Below are positions 6,953 through 16,436 of a stretch of 64,000 bases of DNA, in pieces. A model generated the notes under the pieces. It worked only from the letters and a program-made list of their open reading frames with translations, had not been told where the DNA came from and ran no database searches. The position numbers were made by a program, and so were the translations under genes. The stretch lies in assembly GCA_029862165.1 (NCBI GenBank), contig JAOTXU010000015.1, forward strand, positions 18,427 through 82,426, given 5' to 3'. Source of the stretch: Gammaproteobacteria bacterium. Lineage in GTDB: Bacteria > Pseudomonadota > Gammaproteobacteria > Steroidobacterales > JABDKV01. The number at the start of each line of letters is the position of its first letter. Within the stretch, counting starts at the first letter, position 1.

Positions 6953-8880
6953 ACTGGTGCGGGAGTTGCTTCGGTGCTGCCCGTATCCGCCCGTTCCGTC
7001 CGTGGCGCCTGACGACGCTCCGGCCCATAGTAAAGGATCGTCTCGCCGACTGCGGGCTCCTTTGTCGAACTGGACGACGTGAGCCGAAAGCTGCCGTCAG
7101 ACCGCAAAACCAGAATCTGTATCGCTTCGGCCGGAAAGTCACGCAGAAAATCGCTGTATGTGAAGTTTTCGGTGATGCGTGTGCGATAGAACTTCCAGCC
7201 GCGCACATGCAGCCGCCACAATCGCTCGAAAACCGAATTGGAATCAAACGCTGGCTGGCCACGTAACGGTCGGGATACGCCGCGTGGATCCTCTTCTATA
7301 CCCGCGCCCATTGGCAACTGAAACACTTTGTTGCGCCCCACTTCGTGCGACAGACCTGTGCAAACCAGTGCGTTGTATGCGTCGTTACTCGTTGCCGCGA
7401 GAACCGTGCCAATGTGACTGATCTCGACCGACTCCTCCGCAAAATCTGACAGGATCTCGCCGTAAAAAACAGGCAGACCCGCCAGCCGCGCTGATCGCAG
7501 GTTATGCCATGAACTGTCGGCGATCAGCGCGTCAATACCGATTTCCTGTAGCTTCGAGCCCAATGCGATACTCCACGGCGAGGCACCGACGATTAATAGA
7601 GATGCGCGATCGCCAGTTGATAGCTGCATCCGCCGTGCCAGCCAACGGATACTAATGCCATGAAAAAAGACCGTCGCAAATATCACGGCGAAAACCAGTG
7701 GCAGCAGCGCTTCGGCATCGGCGGATAGCTTGACTCCTTCGGGTCCACCGATTTCAGCGGCCCGAATCGCCAGTGCGGAACCCATGACGCCCGCTGTTGC
7801 TGCCGCCACGATCCCGCGCGGTGCGATCCAGGACAATAACAAACGGTCCCGCATGTCCATGCCCGCCCCGATAGTCGCGAGCATGACTGTCGCCGGACGC
7901 GTTAATAATAGAATTGATGCCACTAATGCAGCACCACGCCAATCGATCCGACCCAGAACTTCCCGATCGAGATCTGCTGTCAATATTACGAACACGACTG
8001 CCACCAGCATGACGGTGATATATTCTTTGAACCGTTTCATATCCTGAATGCCAGCAAGTCGCATGTTGCCCACGGTGATACCCATAATGGTGACCGCCAG
8101 CAGACCAGCTTCGTGCTGTAGCTGGTTGGACATGACAAACACGATCAACACGAGCCCGAGCATCACCGGCGACTTCAGGTACTCAGGCACCATCCCTCTC
8201 TTGAACGCCATGCCGGTCAGCCAGCCACCGAGACCGCCCAGCAAGCTGCCTGATAACAGCGCGAAACCCAGGCCGCGCGCCACACCGCTGAAACCCAGAT
8301 CCTGAAAAGAGATAAACTGAAAAACCAACACCGCAAGTAACGCGCCAATCGGATCATTGACGATACCTTCCCACTTGAAATATGACGCAGTGCGGCGGTT
8401 CAGTCGCGCCTGTCGTAACATTGGCATGATGACGGTCGGCCCGGTAACAACCATGATGGCGCCAAACACCAGCGCAACGGGCCACCCCAATCCGCCAATG
8501 TAGTGTGCGGCAACACTGGACAAGCCCCAGGCGATGGGTACCCCGGCGTACACCAACCGGCGCACACCGCCGGCAGCAACCTTCAGCTCGTGCAGTTGAA
8601 GATTAAGACCACCTTCAAACAGGATGATGGCAACACACAAACTGATAATCGCGGGCAGCCGGTTGCCCAGCTCCTGGGATGGATCGATAAGACCAAATAC
8701 CGGCCCCGCCAACAGGCCGGCGACGGCCAACAGGATGATCGCGGGCAAATGGGTGCGCCAGGCAAGCCACTGGGCGCCGACGCCCAGCGCCACAATTGAG
8801 ACGATAATTACCGTCAGATGATGCTCCAAGGCGTACTCCGGGCCACACGGTGCGCATAACGGTATCAGCAGCCAACCCAC
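6949..8880 (-). CDS. Cation:proton antiporter with C-terminal RCK/TrkA-N-like domain
   Basis: Inner-membrane monovalent cation/H+ antiporter (CPA superfamily). Residues 20-410 form about 12 hydrophobic segments with family motifs such as ILFEGGLNL and the helix containing GPTVIMP, and a charged WIAPRGIVAAA segment near residue 350. Residues about 420-540 look like a nucleotide-binding RCK_N/TrkA-N domain (LLIVGASPWSIALGSKL), so activity is probably gated by a nucleotide or by redox state; the last 100 residues are a tail of unknown role. The start used is GTG at 8880; no ATG lies nearby, so the first 15-20 residues are uncertain. It leads the antiporter-hydrolase-terB operon. Confidence 0.9.
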   Translation of the reverse strand: MGWLLIPLCAPCGPEYALEHHLTVIIVSIVALGVGAQWLAWRTHLPAIILLAVAGLLAGPVFGLIDPSQELGNRLPAIISLCVAIILFEGGLNLQLHELKVAAGGVRRLVYAGVPIAWGLSSVAAHYIGGLGWPVALVFGAIMVVTGPTVIMPMLRQARLNRRTASYFKWEGIVNDPIGALLAVLVFQFISFQDLGFSGVARGLGFALLSGSLLGGLGGWLTGMAFKRGMVPEYLKSPVMLGLVLIVFVMSNQLQHEAGLLAVTIMGITVGNMRLAGIQDMKRFKEYITVMLVAVVFVILTADLDREVLGRIDWRGAALVASILLLTRPATVMLATIGAGMDMRDRLLLSWIAPRGIVAAATAGVMGSALAIRAAEIGGPEGVKLSADAEALLPLVFAVIFATVFFHGISIRWLARRMQLSTGDRASLLIVGASPWSIALGSKLQEIGIDALIADSSWHNLRSARLAGLPVFYGEILSDFAEESVEISHIGTVLAATSNDAYNALVCTGLSHEVGRNKVFQLPMGAGIEEDPRGVSRPLRGQPAFDSNSVFERLWRLHVRGWKFYRTRITENFTYSDFLRDFPAEAIQILVLRSDGSFRLTSSSSTKEPAVGETILYYGPERRQAPRTERADTGSTEATPAPV

Positions 8881-8954
8881 GCAACAACAACGCGGACCCT
8901 TTTTCCTCAGCCAAGCCGCCGTTAGAATGACGGGTTGTTCGCAATCAGAGGCTT

Positions 8955-10139
8955 GTGGTGACCACCGAGTTCAGGGACCGCTTGACGATATTAGGCGCCG
9001 GGGCCCTGGCCATAGTCGTGTTCGGCGGTTTGTGTATCCGGCATAACGTCCCGGCCATCGAGGCGCAGCTGGCTGATCGTGCCACCAGCGAGTTGCGCAA
9101 GGCTCGAATGAGTTGGGCCGAAGTGGAGATGAGTGGCCGTGATCTGACACTTTCCGGTGTGGCGCCGGATGCCGCAGCGCAAGATGCCGCATTGCGGACC
9201 GCATCAGTCTGGGGCGTCCGATATGTCGCAAGCGCACTCACGACGCCTACCGACGGTGCGCCACGAACGGCTGTTGCGACCGCCGACAAACCGGTGCCCG
9301 CTCCAACGCAGAAATTTCGAACACGTCTGACCCTTGGGGATGACCGACTCGTCTTGGATGGCGACGTTCCGGGGGAGCGCCAGCGACGCGAATTCGTCGA
9401 GCTGGCACAGGCAAAATTTAGCGTTGCGACAGTGGAAGCGCGACTGAGTCAAAGTGGCAACGCGCCGGACGACTGGTTGCAAGCTGCTGCGGTAGCGCTG
9501 GATATCGTCGATCAACTGGTGTTTGGCGAGGTCTCCATGGTTGATCAATCACTGCATGTCACCGGAATCACAGACACAGCTGCCGGCGATGCGGAAATTC
9601 ACCGTTTGCTGGCAGAAGAGCTACCTGAAGTTTACTCCAGCACGGCAGCAACCGGTGCGCACTCGGAATTGGACGCAATACTGCGCACGTCGCCCGGGCT
9701 GGCGCAGCGTCTTGCGACCCGGAGCAAGAAAAGCACCGATGCCGAATTTCGCGCACCGCGCGCGCTTGATAGTTCCGCCTGCGAAGCAGAATTCCACGCA
9801 ACGATCAGTGATAACAAGATCCAGTTTTCAGTGTCGAGCGCAAATTTGACACCGGACAGCCGGGGCTTGCTGGATTTGCTTGCAGCGGTGCTCAAGCGCT
9901 GCTCCGGAACACGGCTGACTATTGCAGGCCATACTGATGACCGGGGTCTGGTTGAAAACAACCTCGCGCTGAGTCAACGTCGGGCCGAGTCAGTAATGCG
10001 GTACCTGGTCACGCGTGGCATTAGCCTGGGCCGCCTCTCGGCCCGAGGCTATGGCGAAGGACTGCCAATTGTCCCGAATGTAACTGCGACTGACCGCGCG
10101 ACTAACCGACGCATCGAATTCATTTTTGAAAGCGAGTGA
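8955..10139 (+). CDS. OmpA-family envelope protein with N-terminal BON-like repeats
   Basis: Membrane-anchored, peptidoglycan-binding protein, 394 residues. An N-terminal hydrophobic anchor (LGAGALAIVVFGGLCI, residues about 12-28) is followed by two BON-like stretches (DLTLSGVAPDAAAQDAAL and the region with VLDGDVPGERQRREFVELA). Residues about 285-394 are an OmpA_C domain, with GHTDDRGLVENNLALSQRRA and a terminal ATNRRIEF. This arrangement resembles ArfA-like OmpA proteins. GTG is used as start at 8955 (a second GTG follows immediately). It is paired with the next gene, whose ATG begins one base after this stop codon. Confidence 0.85.
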   Translation: MVTTEFRDRLTILGAGALAIVVFGGLCIRHNVPAIEAQLADRATSELRKARMSWAEVEMSGRDLTLSGVAPDAAAQDAALRTASVWGVRYVASALTTPTDGAPRTAVATADKPVPAPTQKFRTRLTLGDDRLVLDGDVPGERQRREFVELAQAKFSVATVEARLSQSGNAPDDWLQAAAVALDIVDQLVFGEVSMVDQSLHVTGITDTAAGDAEIHRLLAEELPEVYSSTAATGAHSELDAILRTSPGLAQRLATRSKKSTDAEFRAPRALDSSACEAEFHATISDNKIQFSVSSANLTPDSRGLLDLLAAVLKRCSGTRLTIAGHTDDRGLVENNLALSQRRAESVMRYLVTRGISLGRLSARGYGEGLPIVPNVTATDRATNRRIEFIFESE

Positions 10140-10140
10140 C

Positions 10141-11124
10141 ATGATCTATCTCGTACAACAAATCATTCTTTGTCTACTTTTTACAGCCTTGATTGGCGCG
10201 GCAATGGGGTGGTTGCTGCGAGGACTGGGTGCTGCCAGGCAAACGGAAGCTCTCGAAGCGCGCTGGCGTTCTCGTATTGCACAGATCAAACACGAGAATA
10301 GCCGCCCACCGCCTGAGGACCCCCCTGAAACACCGGCTGCTTCAGCGAACGAGTCTCTGGTTTCCGACCTGCGCCGCCAAATCAAGCACCGCGACGATGC
10401 ACTCGAAGCGCTACGAACCGCCAGAACTGTGCGTGAAGAGAGTGATTCCGATTCGGAAGCGCTAAGAACACAGTTGAGCGACACCGCCGCTTTGTGCAAT
10501 CAGCTTCAAACGCATCTGTCGGAGCAAAGCCTCGCAAAAGATCAGCTTCAGCAGCATATGGCACGAACAATTAAAGAAAAAGACCTGTTGATGCAGCAAC
10601 TGCGTGAGCGAGAAACGGAAATTGGACGTATTGGCCAGGAAAGACAACATGCAATAAATACTATCGCGAAGTTGCAAAAGAACATGCATACACCACGCGA
10701 CGAGCAGTTGGGCAAAACAGCGCCCGATACGACATCATCGCCAGAGCAATCGATATCAACACCAGCGACACCATCCACGACCGCGCCGACCCCCACGGCC
10801 CCCGGGCCACTGCTACCGATTCCGGGACGCCAGCAGGACCTGCCTATCGCTGCGGATGCCCCCGTGTCATCGACCAGTGATTACAAACCAGAGTGGTTAC
10901 TTGCGGCGCCAGAGGGGCATAAGGACAACCTGCAGGCTATCCTCGGCATTGGTCCAAAGCTGGAAGCGCGGCTAAACAGCCTCGGCATTTTCCACTTCCG
11001 GCAGATTGCACAATTCGACCGCAAAGATATTCTCTGGGTAGCACGTCACCTGCATAGTTTTCCCGGACGGATTGTGCGCGACCGCTGGATACCACAGGCA
11101 CAAAGCTTGTTAAAAGAGACCTAG
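10141..11124 (+). CDS. Membrane-anchored coiled-coil protein with C-terminal helix-hairpin-helix domain
   Basis: Protein of about 327 residues, unknown role. Residues 1-25 form one transmembrane segment, residues about 35-185 are highly charged and likely coiled coil, residues about 190-240 are a low-complexity Ser/Thr/Pro linker, and residues about 255-327 form a helix-hairpin-helix-type module (LQAILGIGPKLEARLNSLGI) of the kind found at the C-termini of other envelope proteins and in the NuoE-associated extension. The ATG at 10141 follows the OmpA-like stop by one base, so the pair is a translationally coupled operon. Whether the HhH part binds DNA or protein cannot be decided from sequence. 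Confidence 0.82.
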   Translation: MIYLVQQIILCLLFTALIGAAMGWLLRGLGAARQTEALEARWRSRIAQIKHENSRPPPEDPPETPAASANESLVSDLRRQIKHRDDALEALRTARTVREESDSDSEALRTQLSDTAALCNQLQTHLSEQSLAKDQLQQHMARTIKEKDLLMQQLRERETEIGRIGQERQHAINTIAKLQKNMHTPRDEQLGKTAPDTTSSPEQSISTPATPSTTAPTPTAPGPLLPIPGRQQDLPIAADAPVSSTSDYKPEWLLAAPEGHKDNLQAILGIGPKLEARLNSLGIFHFRQIAQFDRKDILWVARHLHSFPGRIVRDRWIPQAQSLLKET

Positions 11125-11387
11125 GGGGCCGGTGCTTCGGCTGTCCCATCGTCGGCATCATTGAAAACCGCCGTGGGTTGTTCGCCTGGAACGCCTGATA
11201 TGTCGGCATCTGCACCAAGCAGACGCGCAGCCTCCTCGGGTGTCAGATACTCAACCTCAATGGAATCCATTGGTGGCCGTATAGCTTCGGTGTTGCGATT
11301 GTAAAAAGTATTGACACTCACGACCAGCATCGTCAGCACCATAAGACTGGCGACGACGAAAGAAACAAGCAACCTCGTGGCGCTCAT
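11121..11387 (-). CDS. Small single-pass membrane protein, unknown
   Basis: An 88-residue protein: residues about 5-28 form a transmembrane helix ([20 protein letters not shown]), followed by an acidic soluble tail ([20 protein letters not shown]). I do not recognise the family. It overlaps the amidohydrolase stop (ATGA arrangement at 11384-11387) and so is probably translationally coupled with it. Its 3' end overlaps the convergent HhH gene by four bases. Confidence 0.6.
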   Translation of the reverse strand: MSATRLLVSFVVASLMVLTMLVVSVNTFYNRNTEAIRPPMDSIEVEYLTPEEAARLLGADADISGVPGEQPTAVFNDADDGTAEAPAP

Positions 11388-12667
11388 TGTTGGTAGATTA
11401 CGCCTTCTTTCATAACGAATTGAATATTCTCTAGCACGGTTATATCTGATGTAGGATCACCAGCGACCGCTATGATATCGGCCTGTTTCCCTGCCTCGAT
11501 ACTGCCCAGCATATTTTCTACGTCCAGTAGCTGTGCAGCCGTGAGAGTGGCGGAACGCAACGCTTCGGTTGGTGTCATGCCACCTTCCACCATCAACGCA
11601 AACTCTTTCGCGTTGTCGCCATGTGCTGACACGCCACTGTCGGTACCAAAAGCGATCTTCACACCGGCAGCACGCGCCGCCGAAAACGTCGCTTTAATCT
11701 GCGGTCCAATCGCTGCAGCCTTGGGGCGAACGATGTCAGGAAAAAAACCGTCTACTTTCGCTTGTTCTGCGACCCAGTCTCCCGCAGAAATAGTCGGCAC
11801 GTAAAAAGTCCCGTGCCGTTTCATCAAACGCATGGTCTCCTGATCCATGAATGTGCCGTGTTCGATCGACCGTACACCGGCGCGCACAGCGCGTTTCATT
11901 CCCTCTGCACCGTGCGCGTGCGCTGCGACATGAAAGTCATAGTCTTTAGCTGTACTGACGACTGCTTCGATCTCCGCTTGGGTGAACTGCGGGTTTTGAC
12001 CACTCTTTGCAACGCTGAGCACGCCACCGGTCGCTGTGATCTTTATGAGATCGGCCCCGTCCTTGTACCGCTGTCGCACCGCTTTTGCCGCATCTTCCAC
12101 ACCGTTGACGACGCCCTGCTTCGGTCCCGGATCACCACGTAGATCCATGCGCCATCCATTAGTCGGATCGGCATGCCCGCCGGTGGTGCCCAACGATTTG
12201 GCTGCTGTGTAGATGCGTGGCCCGCGCACATGACCCTGGTCGATGGCTTTGCGCAGCGCAACGGTAACGTTGAACCGGTCACCGAGATCACGCACTGTCG
12301 TAAAACCGGCAAGCAACGTCTTCTCGGCGGCACCGGCAGCACGTAGCGCCAGGTCGGCAGGATTGAGTTGAAAGCGCTCCAAGTAGGTTTCGCGGCTAAA
12401 CGCGGATGTGAAATGTACATGCATGTCCATCAGTCCGGGCAAGACCGTCAGCTCGCTCAAATCAATCAACTGGTCATCGCCCCCGGGATGCGTAAAACCG
12501 TTTTCTACGGCGCTGATCTGCCCGTCGTCGACTATGATCGTCACCTCGCGCAGCGTTGTGGAATCCGGATTTATGAGCGCACCGGCGTGAATCAGCGTAC
12601 GCGCCTGGATTGAATCAGCGAGCAGCAACGCGGCTATCAGTGCAAATACCGAATATGCTCTTTTCAT
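11384..12667 (-). CDS. Exported metal-dependent amidohydrolase (imidazolonepropionase/prolidase-like)
   Basis: Amidohydrolase-superfamily enzyme of 427 residues with an N-terminal signal peptide ([22 protein letters not shown]), hence periplasmic. Metal ligands are visible in MDMHVHF near residue 82, AAHAHGAEG near 247, SIEHGTFMD near 268 and FGTDSGV near 343. The closest recognised group is the imidazolonepropionase-like/Xaa-Pro dipeptidase amidohydrolases (COG1228), many of which act on cyclic or N-capped dipeptides. The substrate is not predictable here. The ATG overlaps the stop of msrB by one base, so msrB, this gene and the small membrane protein form one unit. Confidence 0.88.
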   Translation of the reverse strand: MKRAYSVFALIAALLLADSIQARTLIHAGALINPDSTTLREVTIIVDDGQISAVENGFTHPGGDDQLIDLSELTVLPGLMDMHVHFTSAFSRETYLERFQLNPADLALRAAGAAEKTLLAGFTTVRDLGDRFNVTVALRKAIDQGHVRGPRIYTAAKSLGTTGGHADPTNGWRMDLRGDPGPKQGVVNGVEDAAKAVRQRYKDGADLIKITATGGVLSVAKSGQNPQFTQAEIEAVVSTAKDYDFHVAAHAHGAEGMKRAVRAGVRSIEHGTFMDQETMRLMKRHGTFYVPTISAGDWVAEQAKVDGFFPDIVRPKAAAIGPQIKATFSAARAAGVKIAFGTDSGVSAHGDNAKEFALMVEGGMTPTEALRSATLTAAQLLDVENMLGSIEAGKQADIIAVAGDPTSDITVLENIQFVMKEGVIYQQ

Positions 12668-13074
12668 CAGGATTCATCCCCGTTGTCGTCGGTGGCTTTG
12701 AAATTCAGCGCCGCGGAATTGACACAGAAGCGCTTGCCGCCAGGATCGGGTCCGTCATCGAAGACATGTCCAAGATGGGCATCGCAATTTGTACAGCGAA
12801 CCTCTGTCCTGTGCATGCCGTGACTGTTGTCTGAAATCAGCACAACTCGCTCGTTGGCGCTGGGTGCGGTGAAACTTGGCCATCCCGAACCGGAATCGTA
12901 TTTTGTGCCGGCATCGAACAGGACGGTGTCACAACAAACGCAGCAGTAGCTCCCATCGTCTTTGTTGTAGACGTACTCGCCAGTAAACGCGGGCTCCGTG
13001 GCATTTTCGCGTGTGACAGCGTACTGCATAGCAGTGAGGCGCTGACGTTCAAGGTCAGTGGGTTTCTTGCTCAT
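12667..13074 (-). CDS. msrB: Peptide-methionine (R)-S-oxide reductase MsrB
   Basis: Repairs methionine-R-sulfoxide in proteins using thioredoxin. The 135-residue product from the ATG at 13074 ([11 protein letters not shown]) has both zinc CxxC pairs (CCVCC and [10 protein letters not shown]), the SGSGWPSF substrate loop and the catalytic RFCVNSAAL motif with its cysteine. An open frame extends upstream to 13185 but its first 37 residues have no family similarity. Cytoplasmic, as no signal peptide is seen. Confidence 0.95.
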   Translation of the reverse strand: MSKKPTDLERQRLTAMQYAVTRENATEPAFTGEYVYNKDDGSYCCVCCDTVLFDAGTKYDSGSGWPSFTAPSANERVVLISDNSHGMHRTEVRCTNCDAHLGHVFDDGPDPGGKRFCVNSAALNFKATDDNGDES

Positions 13075-13144
13075 CGGCAAAGAATAGTCCTGCTGCCTCT
13101 CGCTGCCAAGCACCGGTGGGCGGCGGACCGAAATTGGACGGGGC

Positions 13145-14116
13145 TCAGGCGTTAACGGGTTCAGTGAGCCCCAGGTATCTCTCAAACGGGATTGGAACTC
13201 CGCCGAATTTCCATTGCGTCAGAGAGCACTCTGCAACAACTTTTGCAAAGCGCTCAGTCAGCTCCGCTCTGTTCTTTACGCCCAGCAACGTGCGAACCGG
13301 CGGGAACTTCCCTTTTGATCGGGCCGAAAAGAAGAGATCGAATCCGGATTTCTCGAATTTCTCAGCATAGACAAGGGTACGGGGGAACCAGCGAGTCAAT
13401 GCTTTGGGATAATGCAACAGCCCTCGTATGCACAACAGAAAGTCCGCCTGCATGATGTCATCAAAACTCAAAAAGTTGAGATCGGCACGCTCGCGCTGAA
13501 AATCCGCGGCTGCAGAAATACGCTGCTCGTGCAAACGCCTCGTACGAAACTCATCCAGTGTCTTGATGTATGCATCGAATCCCAGAAAACTGGTCGTTTG
13601 CGGTCCCCGATCCGTTTCGAAAAGATAATGAGCGTCCAGATATGTGTTCACTTCTTCATATTCTTGGTTCTTGATTAACAATGCAATCACGCCAAGAAAC
13701 AGTTCACGCAACAGAAAACGATAATGGTCGCACCAAAGATGATTGAAGTGAATTATGTCTCTGGGCGCGTGTTTGTACACCAACGACCTTCCTAGAAACT
13801 GTCGTATGACGTTATGGATCTCGGAACTTCGTTCGTTATTTAGCGCCACGTCTACGCAATCCAGAAACTGGTCGCGTAAACCCTTCATCTTGTACAGAGC
13901 ACCAACGACGCGATCATCCAATGGCTCTTTGTCGGGACCGCCAAGCTGAAAATCGGCTAAGCTCGTAAACAGCACGTCGAGATAATGCTCAAGTGCGTCA
14001 TCGAGATGAGACCTGTTGTTGAGCAGCGCGTCATGCGCAATCGAGAAACGTGCCCCTACACGCGTGATAGCTTCGTGAGTGGAATCGATTGCATCGGGGT
14101 CTTCAATAACTAGCAT
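13145..14116 (-). CDS. Conserved-looking cytoplasmic protein, unknown function
   Basis: A 323-residue soluble protein that I cannot assign. It is predicted mostly alpha-helical, rich in aromatic and acidic residues, with no signal peptide, membrane segment or nucleotide-binding motif. Notable stretches are IIHFNHLWCDHYRFLLREL near residue 122 and FDDIMQADFLLCIRGLLHYP near residue 215. The mid-region (DRVVGALYKMKGLRDQFLDC) could be a helical scaffold. Downstream, msrB starts after 70 bases; upstream the next gene is 94 bases away. Coding is supported by length and normal codon use. Confidence 0.65.
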   Translation of the reverse strand: MLVIEDPDAIDSTHEAITRVGARFSIAHDALLNNRSHLDDALEHYLDVLFTSLADFQLGGPDKEPLDDRVVGALYKMKGLRDQFLDCVDVALNNERSSEIHNVIRQFLGRSLVYKHAPRDIIHFNHLWCDHYRFLLRELFLGVIALLIKNQEYEEVNTYLDAHYLFETDRGPQTTSFLGFDAYIKTLDEFRTRRLHEQRISAAADFQRERADLNFLSFDDIMQADFLLCIRGLLHYPKALTRWFPRTLVYAEKFEKSGFDLFFSARSKGKFPPVRTLLGVKNRAELTERFAKVVAECSLTQWKFGGVPIPFERYLGLTEPVNA

Positions 14117-14210
14117 GGAAACGGCCTGAAGCTGTGCCAGCCCTGGGGTTATTGAAAGACTATCAGCACCGAATCCGGTGAAATGTGTGCTGGATCACAC
14201 TCGCTATGAT

Positions 14211-14459
14211 TTACTCGCCGCAGGCTGCTGCTGCTGCCTTGTCCAGACTGCCGGAAGCCCTCACGGTGCCATCACCGGCCGGCCCTTCGTAAGAAAACCG
14301 GCCATCCGCATGCTGCGTTACTTTCAGCAACTGTCCGTCATTACAGGCGCCGTAGTATTCGGTGGAACCGTCCTCACCTGAATAGCTGTGCTTGATGCTA
14401 TAGGTATATCCCAAACCAGAAAGACTCAACAGCAATGCGGTTGCAATCAATTTTCTCAT
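14211..14459 (-). CDS. Small secreted protein, unknown
   Basis: An 82-residue protein with a signal peptide (MRKLIATALLLSLSGLGYTYS) and a short mature domain containing two cysteines (ACNDGQLL and AACGE) that may form a disulfide. AGGAG lies about 6 bases before the ATG. I do not recognise a family. It stands alone between the ParM-like gene and the unknown 323-residue gene. Confidence 0.65.
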   Translation of the reverse strand: MRKLIATALLLSLSGLGYTYSIKHSYSGEDGSTEYYGACNDGQLLKVTQHADGRFSYEGPAGDGTVRASGSLDKAAAAACGE

Positions 14460-14565
14460 GGTAGCTCCTGACTGGATATTGCTGGGACCGGCATTCTACC
14501 GGGCCTATAATCTTGAGATCAAGCCAGAGTTTACAATCCTTATTAATTGAAATTGCCGTCTTTTT

Positions 14566-15603
14566 TTAGGCCGTTTTCTTCGCGCCTGAACCGCGTGTCC
14601 ACATCCGTTTTCCGTATTTCCAATAGCCGCGTACGTTATTCAGGCGCGTATCTGTGCCGGGCTCGATCGGCATAATCTCGCCCTTTAATAATCCCGTAAG
14701 AAACGGTGCCAGCACGGCACCGCCACCGCCTGTGATCATGACACGATCGATATCCCAATCGTTGGCCCAAAGCCGATTGGCGTCTGTTGCGATTGCGGAT
14801 GCCAGTTGTGAGTACGCGTGTTCTTTGACCAGCTTGAGATCATAGCGTTTGCCATGAATCTTGATCGACCCGCGATCCATTGCATCGTAGAGCCTGTACA
14901 ACTCAACGTTAACGCCACTGGACTCCTGCAATTTCGAGGCAATCGTTGAATAGGCACGCGAAATTCCCGTGTCGGTTGTTCGGCTGCCACGCTCCGAATA
15001 ACGAGTACGATCCGCGATCGTGTAGTCGGTCGTACGGAATCCAACATCGATTACACCAATTTTCTCTGTCAGAAAACGTCGATCCCGAACTTCGCCCAGT
15101 TCGCTAAGCATTAAATTCATGACCGTGCCAAACGGCTGGGGAACCACGCGTACTTCAGAAACGCGCACAACTGTGTCTTCGCGTTCGCCGTTTTTGTTGA
15201 CAACGACCAGCGGATGCTGTCCTTTTAGAATATTGATCAACTCGTTGCGATGTCGCCGGTAGTGACTGATCGGCAACCCGGCGACTAGTTTGATCGGTTC
15301 CTGTCGCTCGACCATGTTCGCCAGAGGGGTCAGCGCAAGAACCTTTGTGAACTCCGCCACGAATTGACTTTGATCCAGGGTGAAGTATCGCTCGAGGCTC
15401 TGTCGCTCGGCCAACTCACCCACGAAGTAATTATGGTCGTCAATCTCAACGTGCAAGTAGTCTTCTTCTTCGGGGTCACTCAAAAGCTGCTCGCGGAATT
15501 GCAATTCCGCCGCCTCGCCGTAGACCGTCTTGAAAACGATGAAACGCTGGCCGTTTGTAGCCTTGGTATAGCCGAAACCGATATCTAGCCCGATCACTTC
15601 CAT
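14566..15603 (-). CDS. ParM/StbA-like actin homologue
   Basis: Actin-fold ATPase of the ParM/StbA type, 345 residues. The phosphate-1 loop GLDIGFGYTKAT starts at residue 5, the phosphate-2 loop is IGVIDVGFRTTDYTI near residue 181, and the adenosine loop is VMITGGGGAVLAP near residue 289. ParM forms polymerising filaments that segregate plasmids with ParR and a parC centromere; no ParR-like gene or iterated centromere repeat is adjacent here. Such chromosomal orphans occur in several proteobacteria, and their role is unknown. GGGGGAT upstream of the ATG is a good ribosome binding site. Confidence 0.85.
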   Translation of the reverse strand: MEVIGLDIGFGYTKATNGQRFIVFKTVYGEAAELQFREQLLSDPEEEDYLHVEIDDHNYFVGELAERQSLERYFTLDQSQFVAEFTKVLALTPLANMVERQEPIKLVAGLPISHYRRHRNELINILKGQHPLVVVNKNGEREDTVVRVSEVRVVPQPFGTVMNLMLSELGEVRDRRFLTEKIGVIDVGFRTTDYTIADRTRYSERGSRTTDTGISRAYSTIASKLQESSGVNVELYRLYDAMDRGSIKIHGKRYDLKLVKEHAYSQLASAIATDANRLWANDWDIDRVMITGGGGAVLAPFLTGLLKGEIMPIEPGTDTRLNNVRGYWKYGKRMWTRGSGAKKTA

Positions 15604-15699
15604 CGTTATCCCCCGGACGGCGTGCGAAAGCGTGGCTGTATAGCATGCCCCCCGCTGCCGGTCAAAACTGTGTCGGGTGGGCGCCTGCGGCGGTCTTGG

Positions 15700-15903
15700 T
15701 TAAGCTGGATACCCGTCAGTGTTTGCCGGCGCTTCTGCTCGCGTCGGGCGCACCACGAGCTCGCCGGAACAATTGGGACAATTTTGCATCTCGCTGCTGC
15801 AAGCAGGGCAAAAGGTACACTCGTAGGAGCAGATATAGGCTTCGTCGGAGTGTGTCAGACTCTGCCCACAGCGCTCACAGGACGATTTCATGCTCAGTGC
15901 CAC
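15700..15903 (-). CDS. DUF1272 zinc-ribbon-like protein
   Basis: A 67-residue protein of the DUF1272 family (COG3813). Cysteines are arranged as CERCGQ, then ICSYECTFCPAC, then CPNCSGELVVRPTR, which is the family fingerprint and suggests two zinc sites. Function unknown. The start may be the ATG at 15903 or four codons later at 15891 (MKSSCERCG), which matches family members better. Confidence 0.85.
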   Translation of the reverse strand: MALSMKSSCERCGQSLTHSDEAYICSYECTFCPACSSEMQNCPNCSGELVVRPTRAEAPANTDGYPA

Positions 15904-15963
15904 AGCTACGTTTCCGCCGGCTTACCCTCGGTGGAAATACTATAGCGCGGATCGATAAGGTGG

Positions 15964-16176
15964 TCAGTTGCGGAATGCTGAGACCGTTGCGGCAGAAACC
16001 GCAACACCGCAAAAGAGCAGTGCGCCGAGAAAACCGCGCATGCCCAACGTCACCGTAGCAAAGAAAACCAGCGCGAGGCTCAGAAAAACTATCAGCAAAT
16101 AGGCACCTGAACTTGCGGCACCGAGGATTCCGAATACGTCGTCGAGATCATCGATGATGCGCACGAGTTGCTGCAT
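15964..16176 (-). CDS. Small two-helix membrane protein, unknown
   Basis: A 70-residue protein with an amphipathic start (MQQLVRIIDDLDDVFGILGA) and two hydrophobic segments (AYLLIVFLSLALVFFATVTLG and FLGALLFCGVAVSAATVSA). No family recognised. Stands alone, about 60 bases upstream of the DUF1272 gene on the same strand. Confidence 0.55.
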   Translation of the reverse strand: MQQLVRIIDDLDDVFGILGAASSGAYLLIVFLSLALVFFATVTLGMRGFLGALLFCGVAVSAATVSAFRN

Positions 16177-16295
16177 TAATCTTTTCTTCTGTGCTGCCTG
16201 GTTGTGAGCACAGATAATAGAAATACTGCCCGATTTTGGCCGTGACCCGGATCACACTAGTTGCAATCGGTTAGCCTGGCTTTTTTTTAAACGCT

Positions 16296-16436
16296 CTAGC
16301 CATCCTGCGATTCAGATTTTTTCCGCCTCATCGCCGCAGCTGCAACCGCCCGAGCAATCCATTCGTTACGATCCACGCGCTTGTTCCCCGGGGGCGGCGC
16401 CTCCTTTTCTTGCTTACTCTGGCCTTTGTCTTTCAC
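16296..16436 (-). CDS. Candidate 46-residue basic protein
   Basis: A short open frame from GTG at 16436 to TAG at 16296. The predicted peptide is highly charged and lysine/arginine-rich, starting MKDKGQSKQEKEAPPPGNKR and containing the helix-prone RNEWIARAVAAAAMRRKK. An in-frame stop lies just upstream, so the GTG is the only sensible start; no strong ribosome binding site is visible. Codon use looks natural but the evidence is only compositional. The rest of the gap 16437-16587 holds nothing recognisable. Confidence 0.3.
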   Translation of the reverse strand: MKDKGQSKQEKEAPPPGNKRVDRNEWIARAVAAAAMRRKKSESQDG

